Shown here piece after piece: positions 43,264 to 53,095 of a stretch of DNA of 64,000 nucleotides. A program made the position numbers and the translations under genes. The notes beneath the pieces are model-generated. The model did not search any database and was not told where the DNA came from. It saw only the letters and a program-made list of their open reading frames with translations. The DNA is from Thermoproteota archaeon (lineage in GTDB: Archaea > Thermoproteota > Thermoprotei > Gearchaeales > Gearchaeaceae): assembly GCA_021324265.1 (NCBI GenBank), contig JAJPJK010000006.1:124001-188000 (forward strand). The letters are read 5' to 3'. Every line of letters starts with the position of its first letter. Positions within the stretch are counted from its first letter, which is position 1.

Positions 43264-44667
43264 TTCTTTTTCAAAACTCTTATTTTTGAAGATTGTACAA
43301 TTCATAGCTCTTTCTGGCAATTCTGGGCACTTTCTTAACTTGAAACAATTTGCGTGGAGTATGTAGGTTAATTCTTTATATCCTTTTTTCTCGAAAACCT
43401 CCTTGATTTTATTGTTTATCAAACTCGCTATTAACTGCGTTTCAGCTTGTGCAAGTTCACAACATCTATTACCCAAGAAGCCTCTAAAATTGAATATGTT
43501 ATAACCATCAAGCCTTAGTTTGGAAATTGTTGCCAAGTTCGATGGTAAAACTAATATCGCATCATCTTCTGATTCTTCTTTAAGTTCTTCATATAAAGCA
43601 ATCGAATCCTCTAAGTAACTGAGATATTCATCGTAATGTTTGCTTTGTCTTATAGAATTAGGTATTAACATTTCCATCCTATCGGCAGCATCATATATAC
43701 TAATGCTTTGTTGAGGTATTGTTCTATGCCTTATTATTTGATGCCTTGCAACGAGGCTCTCTTTTACGGCGAATTCGAAGATAATATCGGAAAATTCATT
43801 GAATTCCCCTTCCTTAATACCTCTTCTTATAATATCTTTAATTTCTTCTTTATTCAGAATATTTAAAATATCGAGATTGTAATCGAGCAATCTAACATCA
43901 TTTTTGCCATTTTTTTCTATACTTTCGGCTATCTTCGACATGAGTTTGTTGGATATCAGAGGATAAGGATTAGGGTAATACTTGCCCAATCTGATTTGCG
44001 AAGCTATATCAAGTAGAAATTCCTTATAGGATACCATTTCGATTAAATCGTTAACGAATGCGCTCCATGAATTAGGTACAGGAAGGTTTTCTTCTTTATG
44101 TTTTCTAAGAAAGGCAAGCATGTGAACTAAATGGCTCATATTGATTCCTGCAGAAATGAAAGTTCCTATGCAAAGCGGAAGATGGTATCGCGCATCTTCT
44201 TCAGGTTTCCTTGTTTCTAGAACGTTTACGTCGTTAATGAGTTCAGAATACAAGTCAATACCTTTTTCCACATGCTTCAATATTTTCTGCTCTTTATGCG
44301 CTAGGCTATCAGGGATTAAGGAGTATGTTGCCTTCTCTCCTTCTTCTTTTATGAGTGGGACTGTATATCTAAGGGATTGTTGCAAAAAATTCGCTCCTGT
44401 TGAAAAGGAGACCAAGATCAAAGTGTTGATCCTTGGCATTATTGCTTGAACATGGAGATTGGGCATTTCTAAAATTGAAGAATAACCATCTCTTACTGCT
44501 TCTTTGATTATTTGCAGCTTTTGAACGAACTCTTTTTCATCCAATTCTTGCTCAATTTCTTTAGGTAGCTTCTTACTCCATGTTGAGATAGCTTCTGCAA
44601 GTAGTGTCTTAAGAGTAATGTTTTCCTTTAAATCAATAATCTTTGGTTTCCTGATGACCTTGATCAT
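43252..44667 (-). CDS. Tandem ThyX-type protein (flavin-dependent thymidylate synthase)
   Basis: The protein has 471 residues from the ATG at 44667, about twice the length of a normal ThyX. The C-terminal half holds the ThyX signature RHR-x7-S (RHRTIPQQSIS, ~313), the substrate segment LPSNLATISKLRLDGYNIF and RCCELAQAE. The N-terminal half appears to be a second copy: LQQSLRYT, then YHLPLCIGTFISAGINMS aligns with the LP...N part, but its RHR is gone. One chain therefore seems to carry an active and a degenerate unit. It would make dTMP from dUMP with a folate or methanopterin-type C1 donor and FAD. Confidence 0.82.
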   Translation of the reverse strand: MIKVIRKPKIIDLKENITLKTLLAEAISTWSKKLPKEIEQELDEKEFVQKLQIIKEAVRDGYSSILEMPNLHVQAIMPRINTLILVSFSTGANFLQQSLRYTVPLIKEEGEKATYSLIPDSLAHKEQKILKHVEKGIDLYSELINDVNVLETRKPEEDARYHLPLCIGTFISAGINMSHLVHMLAFLRKHKEENLPVPNSWSAFVNDLIEMVSYKEFLLDIASQIRLGKYYPNPYPLISNKLMSKIAESIEKNGKNDVRLLDYNLDILNILNKEEIKDIIRRGIKEGEFNEFSDIIFEFAVKESLVARHQIIRHRTIPQQSISIYDAADRMEMLIPNSIRQSKHYDEYLSYLEDSIALYEELKEESEDDAILVLPSNLATISKLRLDGYNIFNFRGFLGNRCCELAQAETQLIASLINNKIKEVFEKKGYKELTYILHANCFKLRKCPELPERAMNCTIFKNKSFEKELFS

Positions 44668-44716
44668 TGATAAACTAACTATCAAAGAATATAAAAGGGC
44701 ATGTTGATAATGCCTT
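44668..44716. promoter_or_regulatory. Divergent promoter, thyX-like / MBL hydrolase
   Basis: In this 49-bp spacer TATAAAA (44690-44696) lies about 24 nt from the + GTG and 26 nt from the - ATG. It supports both starts and could serve both directions. Confidence 0.42.
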
Positions 44717-45616
44717 GTGAACATTGAGAAGATAAACGATAATGTTTTCATCATCGATACGCTGGCTTACGGAGAACCTAAAACCGTGGCAAGCTATTTA
44801 GTTAAATCGGATGACAAGTTTGCGCTCATAGACGTAGGTTATGCATATACCCATATGAACATAATAAATGCGCTGCAGAGTATAAACCTTGACCCAAAAG
44901 AAATTACTTATATAATACCTACCCATGTTCATCTAGATCATTCAGGGGCAACAGGTCATATTGCTAGAATAGCCACTAAGGCCAAAATAGTTGCGCATGA
45001 AAGGGCTAAGAAGCATTTGATTGACCCTACTAAGCTCATTCTAAGTGCTAAAGAAATTTTTGGAGAGGAAAAAATGCGCGTTTTTGGTACTCCATTGCCT
45101 GTAGAGGAAGAAAGGATCATATCCTTTAAAGAAGAACTAGAACTTAAATTGGGAAATCTTACGCTGAGATGTATTTATGCGCCAGGTCATGCGCCGCATC
45201 AAATGGCAATACTGTTAGTTGAAAAGAACTTGCTTTTTACTGCTGATACGGTAGGAATAATGCAACCCAATTTGGGAATAATGATACCTACTACTCCTCC
45301 GCCAAGCTTTGATTTTGTTCAAGCTACAAAAACACTTGATAACTTAAAAAAGTATGATCCTGCACACCTAACAATGCCTCATTATGGTTATAGAGGTGAT
45401 CCTGAACATGTATTTGATCTCACAAAAACTAAGATGGAAGAGTGGATAAATGCTGTAAAGGCCTTCGTTAAAGAAGGGCTTACTAAGGATGAAATAATAA
45501 AAATAATGCAAGAAAGGATAAAGAAGGAAGCAAATATTTCGGACTTACCAGCATCTGCAAAGCAATCGATTTTAATTTCTGTAAGTGGGATCCTTAACTA
45601 TATTTCCAATATTTGA
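44717..45616 (+). CDS. Metallo-beta-lactamase fold hydrolase
   Basis: A 299-residue protein with a GTG start. Metal ligands: THVHLDHSGATG near residue 73, APGHAPHQMAIL, FTADTVG and a terminal His in MPHYGYRG. A helical C-terminal extension (~80 residues) resembles that of SoxH/YflN-type MBL proteins of archaea and bacteria. The substrate is unknown. Confidence 0.8.
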   Translation: MNIEKINDNVFIIDTLAYGEPKTVASYLVKSDDKFALIDVGYAYTHMNIINALQSINLDPKEITYIIPTHVHLDHSGATGHIARIATKAKIVAHERAKKHLIDPTKLILSAKEIFGEEKMRVFGTPLPVEEERIISFKEELELKLGNLTLRCIYAPGHAPHQMAILLVEKNLLFTADTVGIMQPNLGIMIPTTPPPSFDFVQATKTLDNLKKYDPAHLTMPHYGYRGDPEHVFDLTKTKMEEWINAVKAFVKEGLTKDEIIKIMQERIKKEANISDLPASAKQSILISVSGILNYISNI

Positions 45617-45649
45617 GATTGATTTATCAAAATATCTATATGATAATTT

Positions 45650-47116
45650 TTAACTGTATTTTTCTAAACTATTTATTATTTCTTCATATATGTAGCTAGA
45701 ATTTATCTCCTTATATCCAATTTCTCTTGCAAGCTCTGTTGGTAGAAATCGAGTGCCCTCACTCCATATCTTTTTAAGGAAGTTGCCGGCCTCTTCTTTT
45801 CTGAACCAGTCTTCACCATATTTTTCTCTTAGGAAATTTTTTAGTTGAACTTCAAAAAACCAGGCTTCTAAATATTCAGCTGTGTACATTCCAGGATCTA
45901 TATCGCTTAGATATAATGCCCGTTCATGTTTAGTAACCATGTTATTTTCCATTATTCTTTTGTATTCAAAGGAGGAATGCCTATCTGGTTTCCTAGAGTT
46001 TAGCCTTATTTCGTATAGTAGTTTGGAGCAGTATCTTCTTAAGAAATATAATTTATAAAGATATTGGAATCTCAAATATCTCTTATCATATTTGAGATAA
46101 TGTTTGATAAAGGCCTCATCTAGCAAAAGATATTCGAACAAAAATGCGAATGTCTCAGTGAATGATGAAGGTCCCAAATATTTAAACTCCATAGGTGTTT
46201 CTTTGTTTACGTTTGCGAAATGGAATGCGTGCCCAGATTCATGGAAGAGCGATAAATAATCGTCCTGTCCTCCTTTAGGCGTTATGACTAGATATATTTT
46301 CTCAGGTATTTTTATGGGCGAAACAAATGCTCTAGTAGTTTTATTTTCTCTTATTACATCATCTATTATAATATTTGGATATTTCTTTAAGGATAGGCCA
46401 AAGTTATTTGTAAATGATTCAAAAACTTGAATCATCTTTTCCTTAGGAAATATCCAATCGAATTCCTTAGCTCTGAAGTAGAAGGCCAAGTCGTGCCTTT
46501 CGCTTTGATGAAAATCAAGACTCATCTTCTTGAATTCCTCTTCCATGATGTCAATGTAGATGCTTTTAGTTTTTGAAAGGAAGTTTAATGCTTGTGATTC
46601 AAGTTGATCGTAATCCTTAAAATTTATAGAAGAACAATATTCAAGATAATTCTTGTAGCCAAGTTCTTTAGATATTTCATGAAATTTCAACCACTGCTTA
46701 TACAGAAATTTATTTATTCTGTAAGATGCCTTTATTCTGGCCATATATAGAGCCCTTCTTTTCTCTCTATCATGTTCGTTTGCTATTATTGCTGGTGCGA
46801 TTCTGTAACTGATAGTATTCTCTCCGTATCTTATGTAGGTATTACTTTCTATCGTAGAAACCTTATCTCTTATTTTGCTCGTGTTGAGATGCATGTACAT
46901 TTCCTCAAGAAATGCTGCAAGGTATCTTATCCTCTTATCCTTTTGATCTCTTAATTTTAAAATTAAATCTTTATTCGCAAGGTGCATGTATTTCGAGTAG
47001 ATTTGTGAGGTGTTCATTTCGCTTTTCTGTCCTGAATAGTTTAGATATATTTCTTGGTTTACTTCTTCGAATAACTTGGGCAGTAAAAGTCTAATTTTCT
47101 CAATTTCCTGCTGCAT
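45650..47116 (-). CDS. M3-family oligoendopeptidase (PepF-like)
   Basis: The protein has 488 residues from the ATG at 47116. It is largely helical and carries the zinc motif LFHESGHAFHF near residue 285 with the downstream Glu (SSFTETFAFLFEY), as in M3 peptidases. It degrades cytoplasmic oligopeptides. There is no signal peptide, and the size is somewhat smaller than bacterial PepF (~600). It fits a peptide-using life style. Confidence 0.87.
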   Translation of the reverse strand: MQQEIEKIRLLLPKLFEEVNQEIYLNYSGQKSEMNTSQIYSKYMHLANKDLILKLRDQKDKRIRYLAAFLEEMYMHLNTSKIRDKVSTIESNTYIRYGENTISYRIAPAIIANEHDREKRRALYMARIKASYRINKFLYKQWLKFHEISKELGYKNYLEYCSSINFKDYDQLESQALNFLSKTKSIYIDIMEEEFKKMSLDFHQSERHDLAFYFRAKEFDWIFPKEKMIQVFESFTNNFGLSLKKYPNIIIDDVIRENKTTRAFVSPIKIPEKIYLVITPKGGQDDYLSLFHESGHAFHFANVNKETPMEFKYLGPSSFTETFAFLFEYLLLDEAFIKHYLKYDKRYLRFQYLYKLYFLRRYCSKLLYEIRLNSRKPDRHSSFEYKRIMENNMVTKHERALYLSDIDPGMYTAEYLEAWFFEVQLKNFLREKYGEDWFRKEEAGNFLKKIWSEGTRFLPTELAREIGYKEINSSYIYEEIINSLEKYS

Positions 47117-47203
47117 TGTCAAGAAACAATTCTATGGGTTAAAAATTTGTGCCATCAGAGATCCTTTGCTTATAATTAAATTAAGAAATTCCTGGTCAGG
47201 TTT

Positions 47204-48337
47204 TCATTTCTTCAACTTAATTGTTTGTAATGAAAATATGGGTAAAATTGTACTAATTAATGCCGATATTATAATGAAAGTATATGGATCGAGAAGATAG
47301 TATAGTGAACCTCCCGCTACTCCTCCAAGTGCTCGGAATACATCTATTGAAAAGTTCATACTTGAGACTTTTCTGGCTCTTTCCTCGTTGGTACTGTATA
47401 AAGCCGGCAGTGTAAAAAGTGGTATCCAAACAAAAAGCCAGAAGGGGAGTGCATATATTATTGCAAAGAATATTGTATTAGGGTATAAAATAATCGATAA
47501 ATAGTAAATTGGATAGTAAGCTGCACCAATGGCTAAGGTCATCCTTATGCCTATTGAATCGATTAGCTTCCCAACATATGGTGAGACAAATATCCCTATT
47601 AAGGTAGCAAATGCGTTAACGACCCCCCAATCAAGTACTCCTCCTCTAAGAAGATTTGTATAGTAAATCGGTATAATTGAATAGACCAATGCAGGCCCAA
47701 ACGCCAAAATAGATGAAAATACGATAACTTTATCCATGCTTTTCAAGGTATCCCATATCTTTAAGTGTTTTGATCCATCGCTATGGATTCTATTTTCCTT
47801 CATAGGTAAGAAGAGGGTTGAAATAACTACACCTATAAGACTTGTGGATATAGAAGTGACTTTAAAGGATAGTATTTCTATGAAATATCCGTATACAACG
47901 CTTCCTATAAAGTATCCTAGATTGATGAAAAGGTAAACATCTCCAACTGATCGGCCTACTTTCTCTCTTCTTTCTGTCTCAAAAGCTATGAATAGAGGTT
48001 GACCAATTTGCAATATTGCAGAACCAATTATCATAAGAACTATTACCAATGATACCTGCTCTACAAGTGTCGATGCCAATAAGAATATTGAGCCTACCAA
48101 AATTGCCAAGATAGCATATCTCAGCCTATATCCCGTTCTATCTGATAAGGGCGCAACTAAAAGCGGTGCAATACCCATAGCCAATGAAGAAATAGAATAT
48201 ATCATAACGGCTGCGATTATACCGCTAAGCTGATATGCATATATTTCTAAGAATATCAAAGGATAGGTTATAAGAATACCATAAAGGGTGTAGAGAGTTG
48301 AAGTAAATATCTTATTTTCTAATCTTAGTTCCTGCAT
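47204..48337 (-). CDS. MFS transporter
   Basis: A 377-residue protein with about twelve spans. The loop between spans 2 and 3 has APLSDRTGYRLRY, the MFS G-x-x-x-D-R-x-G-R motif. Its ATG overlaps the end of the carbamate kinase gene by 26 bp, so the two are co-transcribed. That suggests exchange of a carbamoyl-related compound such as citrulline, ornithine or allantoin products, but this is inference. Confidence 0.78.
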   Translation of the reverse strand: MQELRLENKIFTSTLYTLYGILITYPLIFLEIYAYQLSGIIAAVMIYSISSLAMGIAPLLVAPLSDRTGYRLRYAILAILVGSIFLLASTLVEQVSLVIVLMIIGSAILQIGQPLFIAFETERREKVGRSVGDVYLFINLGYFIGSVVYGYFIEILSFKVTSISTSLIGVVISTLFLPMKENRIHSDGSKHLKIWDTLKSMDKVIVFSSILAFGPALVYSIIPIYYTNLLRGGVLDWGVVNAFATLIGIFVSPYVGKLIDSIGIRMTLAIGAAYYPIYYLSIILYPNTIFFAIIYALPFWLFVWIPLFTLPALYSTNEERARKVSSMNFSIDVFRALGGVAGGSLYYLLDPYTFIIISALISTILPIFSLQTIKLKK

Positions 48338-49208
48338 CTCCGAATATAGCGTCGATAATTTTCGAAGTCGAGGTTATTATAGCTTCTTTACCTCCACTTT
48401 CTAGAAAATTTATGCATGCAATAATCTTTGGCTTCATGCTACCCTCTTGGAAATGTCCTTCCTTTAAATATTTTTTCGCTTCATCAACGCTCATTTCATC
48501 GATATCTCTTTCATTCTCCTTCATGAAGTTGAGCTTAACTTTCTCGATATTCGTTGCTATGACGAGTTTATCGAATTTTAAAGCACTTGCGAGAAGTGCA
48601 CTAGCTAAATCTTTATCTATAACTGCCTCAACACCTTTCAGCTTACCTTCTTCATATACAACAGGTATGCCTCCTCCTCCACAAGATATCACAATGCCTT
48701 CTTTTAGAAGCCTTCTTATCATTTCGAGCTCTAAGATTTCTATAGGTTGAGGAGAGGGGACTACGCGTCTGTAGCCCACTTTGTTTTCCATCGTAACTCT
48801 CTTCATGATATAACCTTTTTCTTCCATCAGCCTTTTCGCTTCTTCTTCAGCATATAATGGGCCGATTGGCTTGGTTGGATTTAAGAATGCTTCTTCTCTT
48901 CTATCTACCAAAACTCTAGTTGGGATCACAAAAATTTTCCTATCTTTCCCCAAAAAGTTTTGAAGTAATGTTTGAATCTCGTAGCCGATTTGAGCTTGTG
49001 TCATAGCAACAACGACATCAAGCGTGATTTTTTGATTAGCTTTTTCAAAACTTAATAATAGTTCCCCAACCTGTGGGCCATTTCCATGAGTTAAGGCGAT
49101 CTTCGAATCTTTTTCGATGAGTAATGCTATTTGCTTACAGACATTTTCTAGCTCCTTATTTGCTTTTGATATCGCATTTCCTCCTATTGCAACTACTATT
49201 TTTTCCAT
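48312..49208 (-). CDS. arcC: Carbamate kinase
   Basis: The protein has 298 residues from the ATG at 49208 (MEKIVVAIGGNAIS); the 41 extra residues in the track are spacer. It has the amino acid kinase fold with GGNAISKANKELENV, LTHGNGPQVGELL, VSCGGGGIPV and EAVIDKDLASALLA. It makes ATP from carbamoyl phosphate or the reverse. No ornithine carbamoyltransferase or arginine deiminase lies nearby. It is divergent from the acyl-CoA synthetase. Confidence 0.9.
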   Translation of the reverse strand: MEKIVVAIGGNAISKANKELENVCKQIALLIEKDSKIALTHGNGPQVGELLLSFEKANQKITLDVVVAMTQAQIGYEIQTLLQNFLGKDRKIFVIPTRVLVDRREEAFLNPTKPIGPLYAEEEAKRLMEEKGYIMKRVTMENKVGYRRVVPSPQPIEILELEMIRRLLKEGIVISCGGGGIPVVYEEGKLKGVEAVIDKDLASALLASALKFDKLVIATNIEKVKLNFMKENERDIDEMSVDEAKKYLKEGHFQEGSMKPKIIACINFLESGGKEAIITSTSKIIDAIFGDAGTKIRK

Positions 49209-49273
49209 TGGATAGCATGAATAATTGTTAAATTCAGATAAATGTTGATGTGTCAATATTTTTTTGCTAGTTA

Positions 49274-49285
49274 GTCTAATTAGAC
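49274..49285. promoter_or_regulatory. 12-bp palindrome before the acyl-CoA synthetase start
   Basis: GTCTAATTAGAC is a perfect palindrome ending 2 nt before the ATG at 49288, around the expected transcription start of a leaderless gene. It could be an operator. No second copy was noticed. Confidence 0.35.
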
Positions 49286-49287
49286 CA

Positions 49288-50691
49288 ATGAGCCAAATTT
49301 CGCTTTTAAAGAGCTTAAATGCTGCATTCAATCCTAGAACTGTCGCAGTTATAGGTGCATCAGGTACGCCTGGGAAAATAGGCTATACGATTTTCAATAA
49401 TTTAATTAAAGGGAACTTCAAAGGTAGAGTTTATCCCGTAAATCCAAATACTAAAAAAATTCTGGGCAAAATCACATATCCAACCGTCTCTGAGATTCCT
49501 GAAGAGGTGGATTTGGCTATCATCGTTGTTAAGGCAGAACTCGTAGAGGAAGTTATGAAGGATTGTATAAATTCCGGAGTCAAAGTTGCAGTTATAATTA
49601 GTGCGAATTTCAAAGAAATAGGTGGCGAGGGGCAAAAAAGAGAAGAAAGGCTGAAAGAAATCATTAACAATTCAAAAATTAGAGTTCTAGGGCCTAATTG
49701 CATGGGCATTTTTGATAGTCATAGTGGTCTTGATATGCTCTTCTTGCCGGAAACTAGGATGGAAAAGCCAAAGCCTGGCAATATATCGATTATATCTCAA
49801 AGTGGTGCAGTATTAGCCATTTTTTTGGACTGGATGGCTAAAGAGAACATAGGTGTAGCAAAAGGAGTTAGCTATGGAAATAGGATAGACATTGATGAAG
49901 GTGATTTGCTCTACTATTTAGCTTATGATGAGGATACAAAGGTAATTCTTTCTTATATTGAGGGGCTTGATGAAAATAAAGGCCAGAAATTTATTCAAGC
50001 AGCGCGCTTTGCTTCATATCAAAAACCAATCATCGCAGTAAAAGGTGGTAAGACGGAGGTCTCTAGAAAAGCTGTTGCATCACATACAGGAGCCATGGCT
50101 GGTTCATATGAGATATATAAAGCAGCTTTTAAACAAGCAGGAATAATAGAAGCAGAAAACATTCAAGAAATGTTCGATATGGCCAAAGCTTTGGTTATGC
50201 AGCCGTTGCCTCAAGGTGAGAATGTAGCTGTAATAACTAATACTGGAGGTATAGGAATAATGGCTGTCGATGCACTTGAGGAACGTGGTTTAAAAGTGCC
50301 GGAGTTAGATGATGAAACCAAGAAATATTTAAGCGAAAATCTAGCTGCAGGTGCTGCGGTTAATAATCCAGTGGACTTGACGGGTAATTCAACAGCGGAA
50401 CATTATAGGATAGCAATAAATAAGGTTGCAAGCTTAGATTACATTCACTCGTTGGTTATATGTTTGGAATTTCAAGTACCTCAATTGGACTTCAATGTAT
50501 TGGACTATATATATTATTCCAAAGAGCTTGGGAAACCAATAGTAACAATTACTGTAGGCGGTGGTTTAACTGAAAGGATATCAAGAATAATAGAAAATAA
50601 TGGAATCCCCTCATATACCACTCCCGAAAGAGCTGCTACTGCAATTTACGCTCTTTATAGATATTCTCAGATAAAATATTCAATCGAATGA
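49288..50691 (+). CDS. ADP-forming acyl-CoA synthetase, alpha subunit
   Basis: The protein has 467 residues from the ATG at 49288. An N-terminal CoA-binding domain (VAVIGASGTPGKIG) is followed by succinyl-CoA ligase-like domains with SQSGAVLAIFLDW and the phosphohistidine loop ASHTGAMAGSYEIY. It works with the next gene to make ATP from acetyl- or other acyl-CoA, a typical archaeal energy step after amino acid or sugar breakdown. It overlaps the beta gene by 4 bp. Confidence 0.9.
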   Translation: MSQISLLKSLNAAFNPRTVAVIGASGTPGKIGYTIFNNLIKGNFKGRVYPVNPNTKKILGKITYPTVSEIPEEVDLAIIVVKAELVEEVMKDCINSGVKVAVIISANFKEIGGEGQKREERLKEIINNSKIRVLGPNCMGIFDSHSGLDMLFLPETRMEKPKPGNISIISQSGAVLAIFLDWMAKENIGVAKGVSYGNRIDIDEGDLLYYLAYDEDTKVILSYIEGLDENKGQKFIQAARFASYQKPIIAVKGGKTEVSRKAVASHTGAMAGSYEIYKAAFKQAGIIEAENIQEMFDMAKALVMQPLPQGENVAVITNTGGIGIMAVDALEERGLKVPELDDETKKYLSENLAAGAAVNNPVDLTGNSTAEHYRIAINKVASLDYIHSLVICLEFQVPQLDFNVLDYIYYSKELGKPIVTITVGGGLTERISRIIENNGIPSYTTPERAATAIYALYRYSQIKYSIE

Positions 50692-51383
50692 AGAGGGATT
50701 TTTTCCTTGAGCTTATAAAGAAGGCTAATCAAGAAGGCAGAGAGTTTCTCTTTGAATATGAATCTAAGGCTCTGCTCAAAGCATATGAAATCCCTACTAC
50801 GAACTTTTTCTTCATAAAAAACGAATCCGAACTTGGGGCTGTCATAAAAGAAATAAGATATCCTTGTGTGGCGAAGATCGTATCAAGACAAGCTATCCAT
50901 AAAAGCGATATAGGAGGGGTGATACTTGGAATAAGAAACGAAAATGAGCTTATAAGCAGTCTTGAGAAAATCTCTAAGATTGCAGAATCTAAAGCTATAA
51001 AATTAGAAGGATACTTGATAGAAGAGCAAGCTAAGCAAGGTATCGAGATTATAGTCGGTATGATAAAAGATCGTGTTTTTGGCAATGTCTTGATGTTCGG
51101 TCTTGGAGGAATTTATACTGAAGCCTTTAAAGATGTCAATTTTTTGATCTTACCGGCATCAAAAAAGGATTACATGAACTTAATTATGAACACAAAGATA
51201 GGTAAAATTATTTCGAATTCTAGAGGTAAAACTATAGCTGTTGATGCTATTCTTCAAATATTGACAAAAGTATCTGAATTAATCGAAGAGAACCCTGAAG
51301 TAATAGAAATGGATCTGAATCCTATAGTTGTGAATGAGGATTCTGCAAAAGTACTTGATGCAAGGATCAGATTTCGAACGTAG
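50688..51383 (+). CDS. ADP-forming acyl-CoA synthetase, beta subunit
   Basis: A 231-residue ATP-grasp protein: AKIVSRQAIHKSDIGGVILG, EEQAKQGIEIIVGMI, GLGGIYTEAFKD and EMDLNPIVVN. The length matches stand-alone beta subunits of two-subunit enzymes. It follows alpha with a 4-bp overlap. Its end overlaps the convergent rhomboid gene by 17 bp. Confidence 0.9.
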   Translation: MKRDFFLELIKKANQEGREFLFEYESKALLKAYEIPTTNFFFIKNESELGAVIKEIRYPCVAKIVSRQAIHKSDIGGVILGIRNENELISSLEKISKIAESKAIKLEGYLIEEQAKQGIEIIVGMIKDRVFGNVLMFGLGGIYTEAFKDVNFLILPASKKDYMNLIMNTKIGKIISNSRGKTIAVDAILQILTKVSELIEENPEVIEMDLNPIVVNEDSAKVLDARIRFRT

Positions 51384-52095
51384 CCTGTTCGTATCTTTTT
51401 CTCATTGCATGTTTTACAAATATATATCCAACAAGTAAACCTCCTATTAGACCGAATAAGTGTGCGAAAATGTTTACGCCTGGTATAAAGGAATTTATCA
51501 GGAATATAACTATAACGTAGAGAATTGCAGAAGCAAGTCTGCCACTTAATCTTCCTACGATAGCGAATGCCCCTAGTAAACCAAAGATCGCACCTGAAGC
51601 ACCTGCAGATGGTATTATATCGCTGGCACCACCTCCGCTAAAGGGTAAATACTGTAGAAGGAATAAAGATGCTACATTGCCTAACAATCCAGATAATAGA
51701 TAGATGACTAGAAACCTTTTTCTACCATAGCTGTATTCGACAGCGCTTCCGAAAAAATAAAGAGCCAGCATATTAAAAGTAAGGTGAAGGATGCCGAAGT
51801 GCACGAACATTGATGTGAATAACTGCCAATAAAAGTAGTGATTAATCACGAAGTAATTTTCTTGGCTCAAATAGAATTGAAGACCTGAAATGGGTATTAC
51901 ATACGTATTTAGCCCAGCTCGATATATTGTGCCTGAACCTAAGAGCACATCTACGCTGCTTGCTTTATATTCTATTGTTGCATCCTCAAATTCTACTGTC
52001 ACGTAGAAAAAGTTGGCTGTTATGACTGTTAGCAAAAAAACAACGACATTAATTATTATAATAATATTCGTCAGCGAAGCTTTTGTAAAGGACAC
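51367..52095 (-). CDS. Rhomboid-family intramembrane serine protease
   Basis: A 242-residue protein with a GTG start and about seven spans. The catalytic Ser lies in SAGASGAIFGLLG and the His in FAHLFGLIGGLLVG; HFGILHLTFNMLALYFFG is the conserved H-x-x-x-N region. A loop of ~70 residues follows the first span. It should cleave membrane proteins within the bilayer. The target is unknown. Confidence 0.88.
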   Translation of the reverse strand: MSFTKASLTNIIIIINVVVFLLTVITANFFYVTVEFEDATIEYKASSVDVLLGSGTIYRAGLNTYVIPISGLQFYLSQENYFVINHYFYWQLFTSMFVHFGILHLTFNMLALYFFGSAVEYSYGRKRFLVIYLLSGLLGNVASLFLLQYLPFSGGGASDIIPSAGASGAIFGLLGAFAIVGRLSGRLASAILYVIVIFLINSFIPGVNIFAHLFGLIGGLLVGYIFVKHAMRKRYEQATFEI

Positions 52096-52168
52096 ATGCT
52101 AAATCCTATCTAATAGAATATATGATTTTCGATAATGCCTTAAATAATATGTTTCAAAATTTACATAG

Positions 52169-53095
52169 ATGATCACGATACTCTCTGGAGGTACCGGAGG
52201 CAGAAGATTATTTGAAGGCTTTCTCAGCGTTCACTCTCCTAAGGAAATTAACGTGATTGCTAATACAGCAGACGACATTGAAATTTACGGATTACATATA
52301 AGCCCGGACTTAGATTCGCTTTTGTACGCTGCAGCTGGGATAATTGATGATGAAAGAGGATGGGGTATAAAGGGCGATACTTTTAATTTCCATTCTATGA
52401 TTACTAAAATTGTACCGACATATAGTTGGTTCAATATAGGCGATAAGGATCTCGCAATTCATATAATAAGAACAAATCTTCTCAGAAGCGGAATGACACT
52501 TAGCCAAGTTACTGCTTTCTTAACCAATAAATTCAATCTGGATTGTAGCATCGTTCCTATGAGCGATGATAGGGTCACTACATATATATTCGATGGGGTT
52601 GTGAAAAGACATTTTCAGGAATTTTGGGTTTTGTATCGAGCAGAAATGCCAATAAAAGCTGTTATTTTCGATAATATTGAACATGCCAAGCCAAATGAGA
52701 AAGCGCTGGATCTCATCATAAGTTCAAAACTTATCATTATAGGTCCGAGCAACCCGATAACAAGTATAAATCCTATTTTAAGTCTTAAAGGTTTCAGAAA
52801 TCTTCTCGTAGATAGTGAGGGAATAAAGGTCGCGGTTAGCCCCATAATTGGGAATGCACCATTCAGCGGCCCAGCAGGAAAATTGATGCAAAGTCTAGGG
52901 TTAGAGGTTAGTAGCTTCGGTGTGGCTCAGATTTACAAAGACATAATAAATTACATAATCGTTGACGAGAATGATCCGAACGTTGATAGAATAAAGGAGC
53001 TTGGCATCGAGGTAATTAGGACAAATATATACCTAAAAACTTTGGAGGATAGGCAAAGGCTAGCTCGATTTATATTAGAAAAACTCTATCATTAA
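52169..53095 (+). CDS. cofD: 2-phospho-L-lactate transferase, F420 synthesis
   Basis: A 308-residue protein with the CofD start ILSGGTGGRRLFEGF and NTADDIEIYGLHISPDLDS, and GPSNPITSINPILSLKG later. It moves the lactyl phosphate (or equivalent) onto Fo to form F420-0. The TATA-like TAAATAATAT lies ~25 nt before the ATG. It is first of cofD-cofC-cofE. Confidence 0.93.
   Translation: MITILSGGTGGRRLFEGFLSVHSPKEINVIANTADDIEIYGLHISPDLDSLLYAAAGIIDDERGWGIKGDTFNFHSMITKIVPTYSWFNIGDKDLAIHIIRTNLLRSGMTLSQVTAFLTNKFNLDCSIVPMSDDRVTTYIFDGVVKRHFQEFWVLYRAEMPIKAVIFDNIEHAKPNEKALDLIISSKLIIIGPSNPITSINPILSLKGFRNLLVDSEGIKVAVSPIIGNAPFSGPAGKLMQSLGLEVSSFGVAQIYKDIINYIIVDENDPNVDRIKELGIEVIRTNIYLKTLEDRQRLARFILEKLYH

Noticed and set aside
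47117-47203. Possible gene or RNA between MFS carrier and M3 peptidase
   Set aside because: Only 87 bp without convincing ORF or structure; likely the peptidase promoter.
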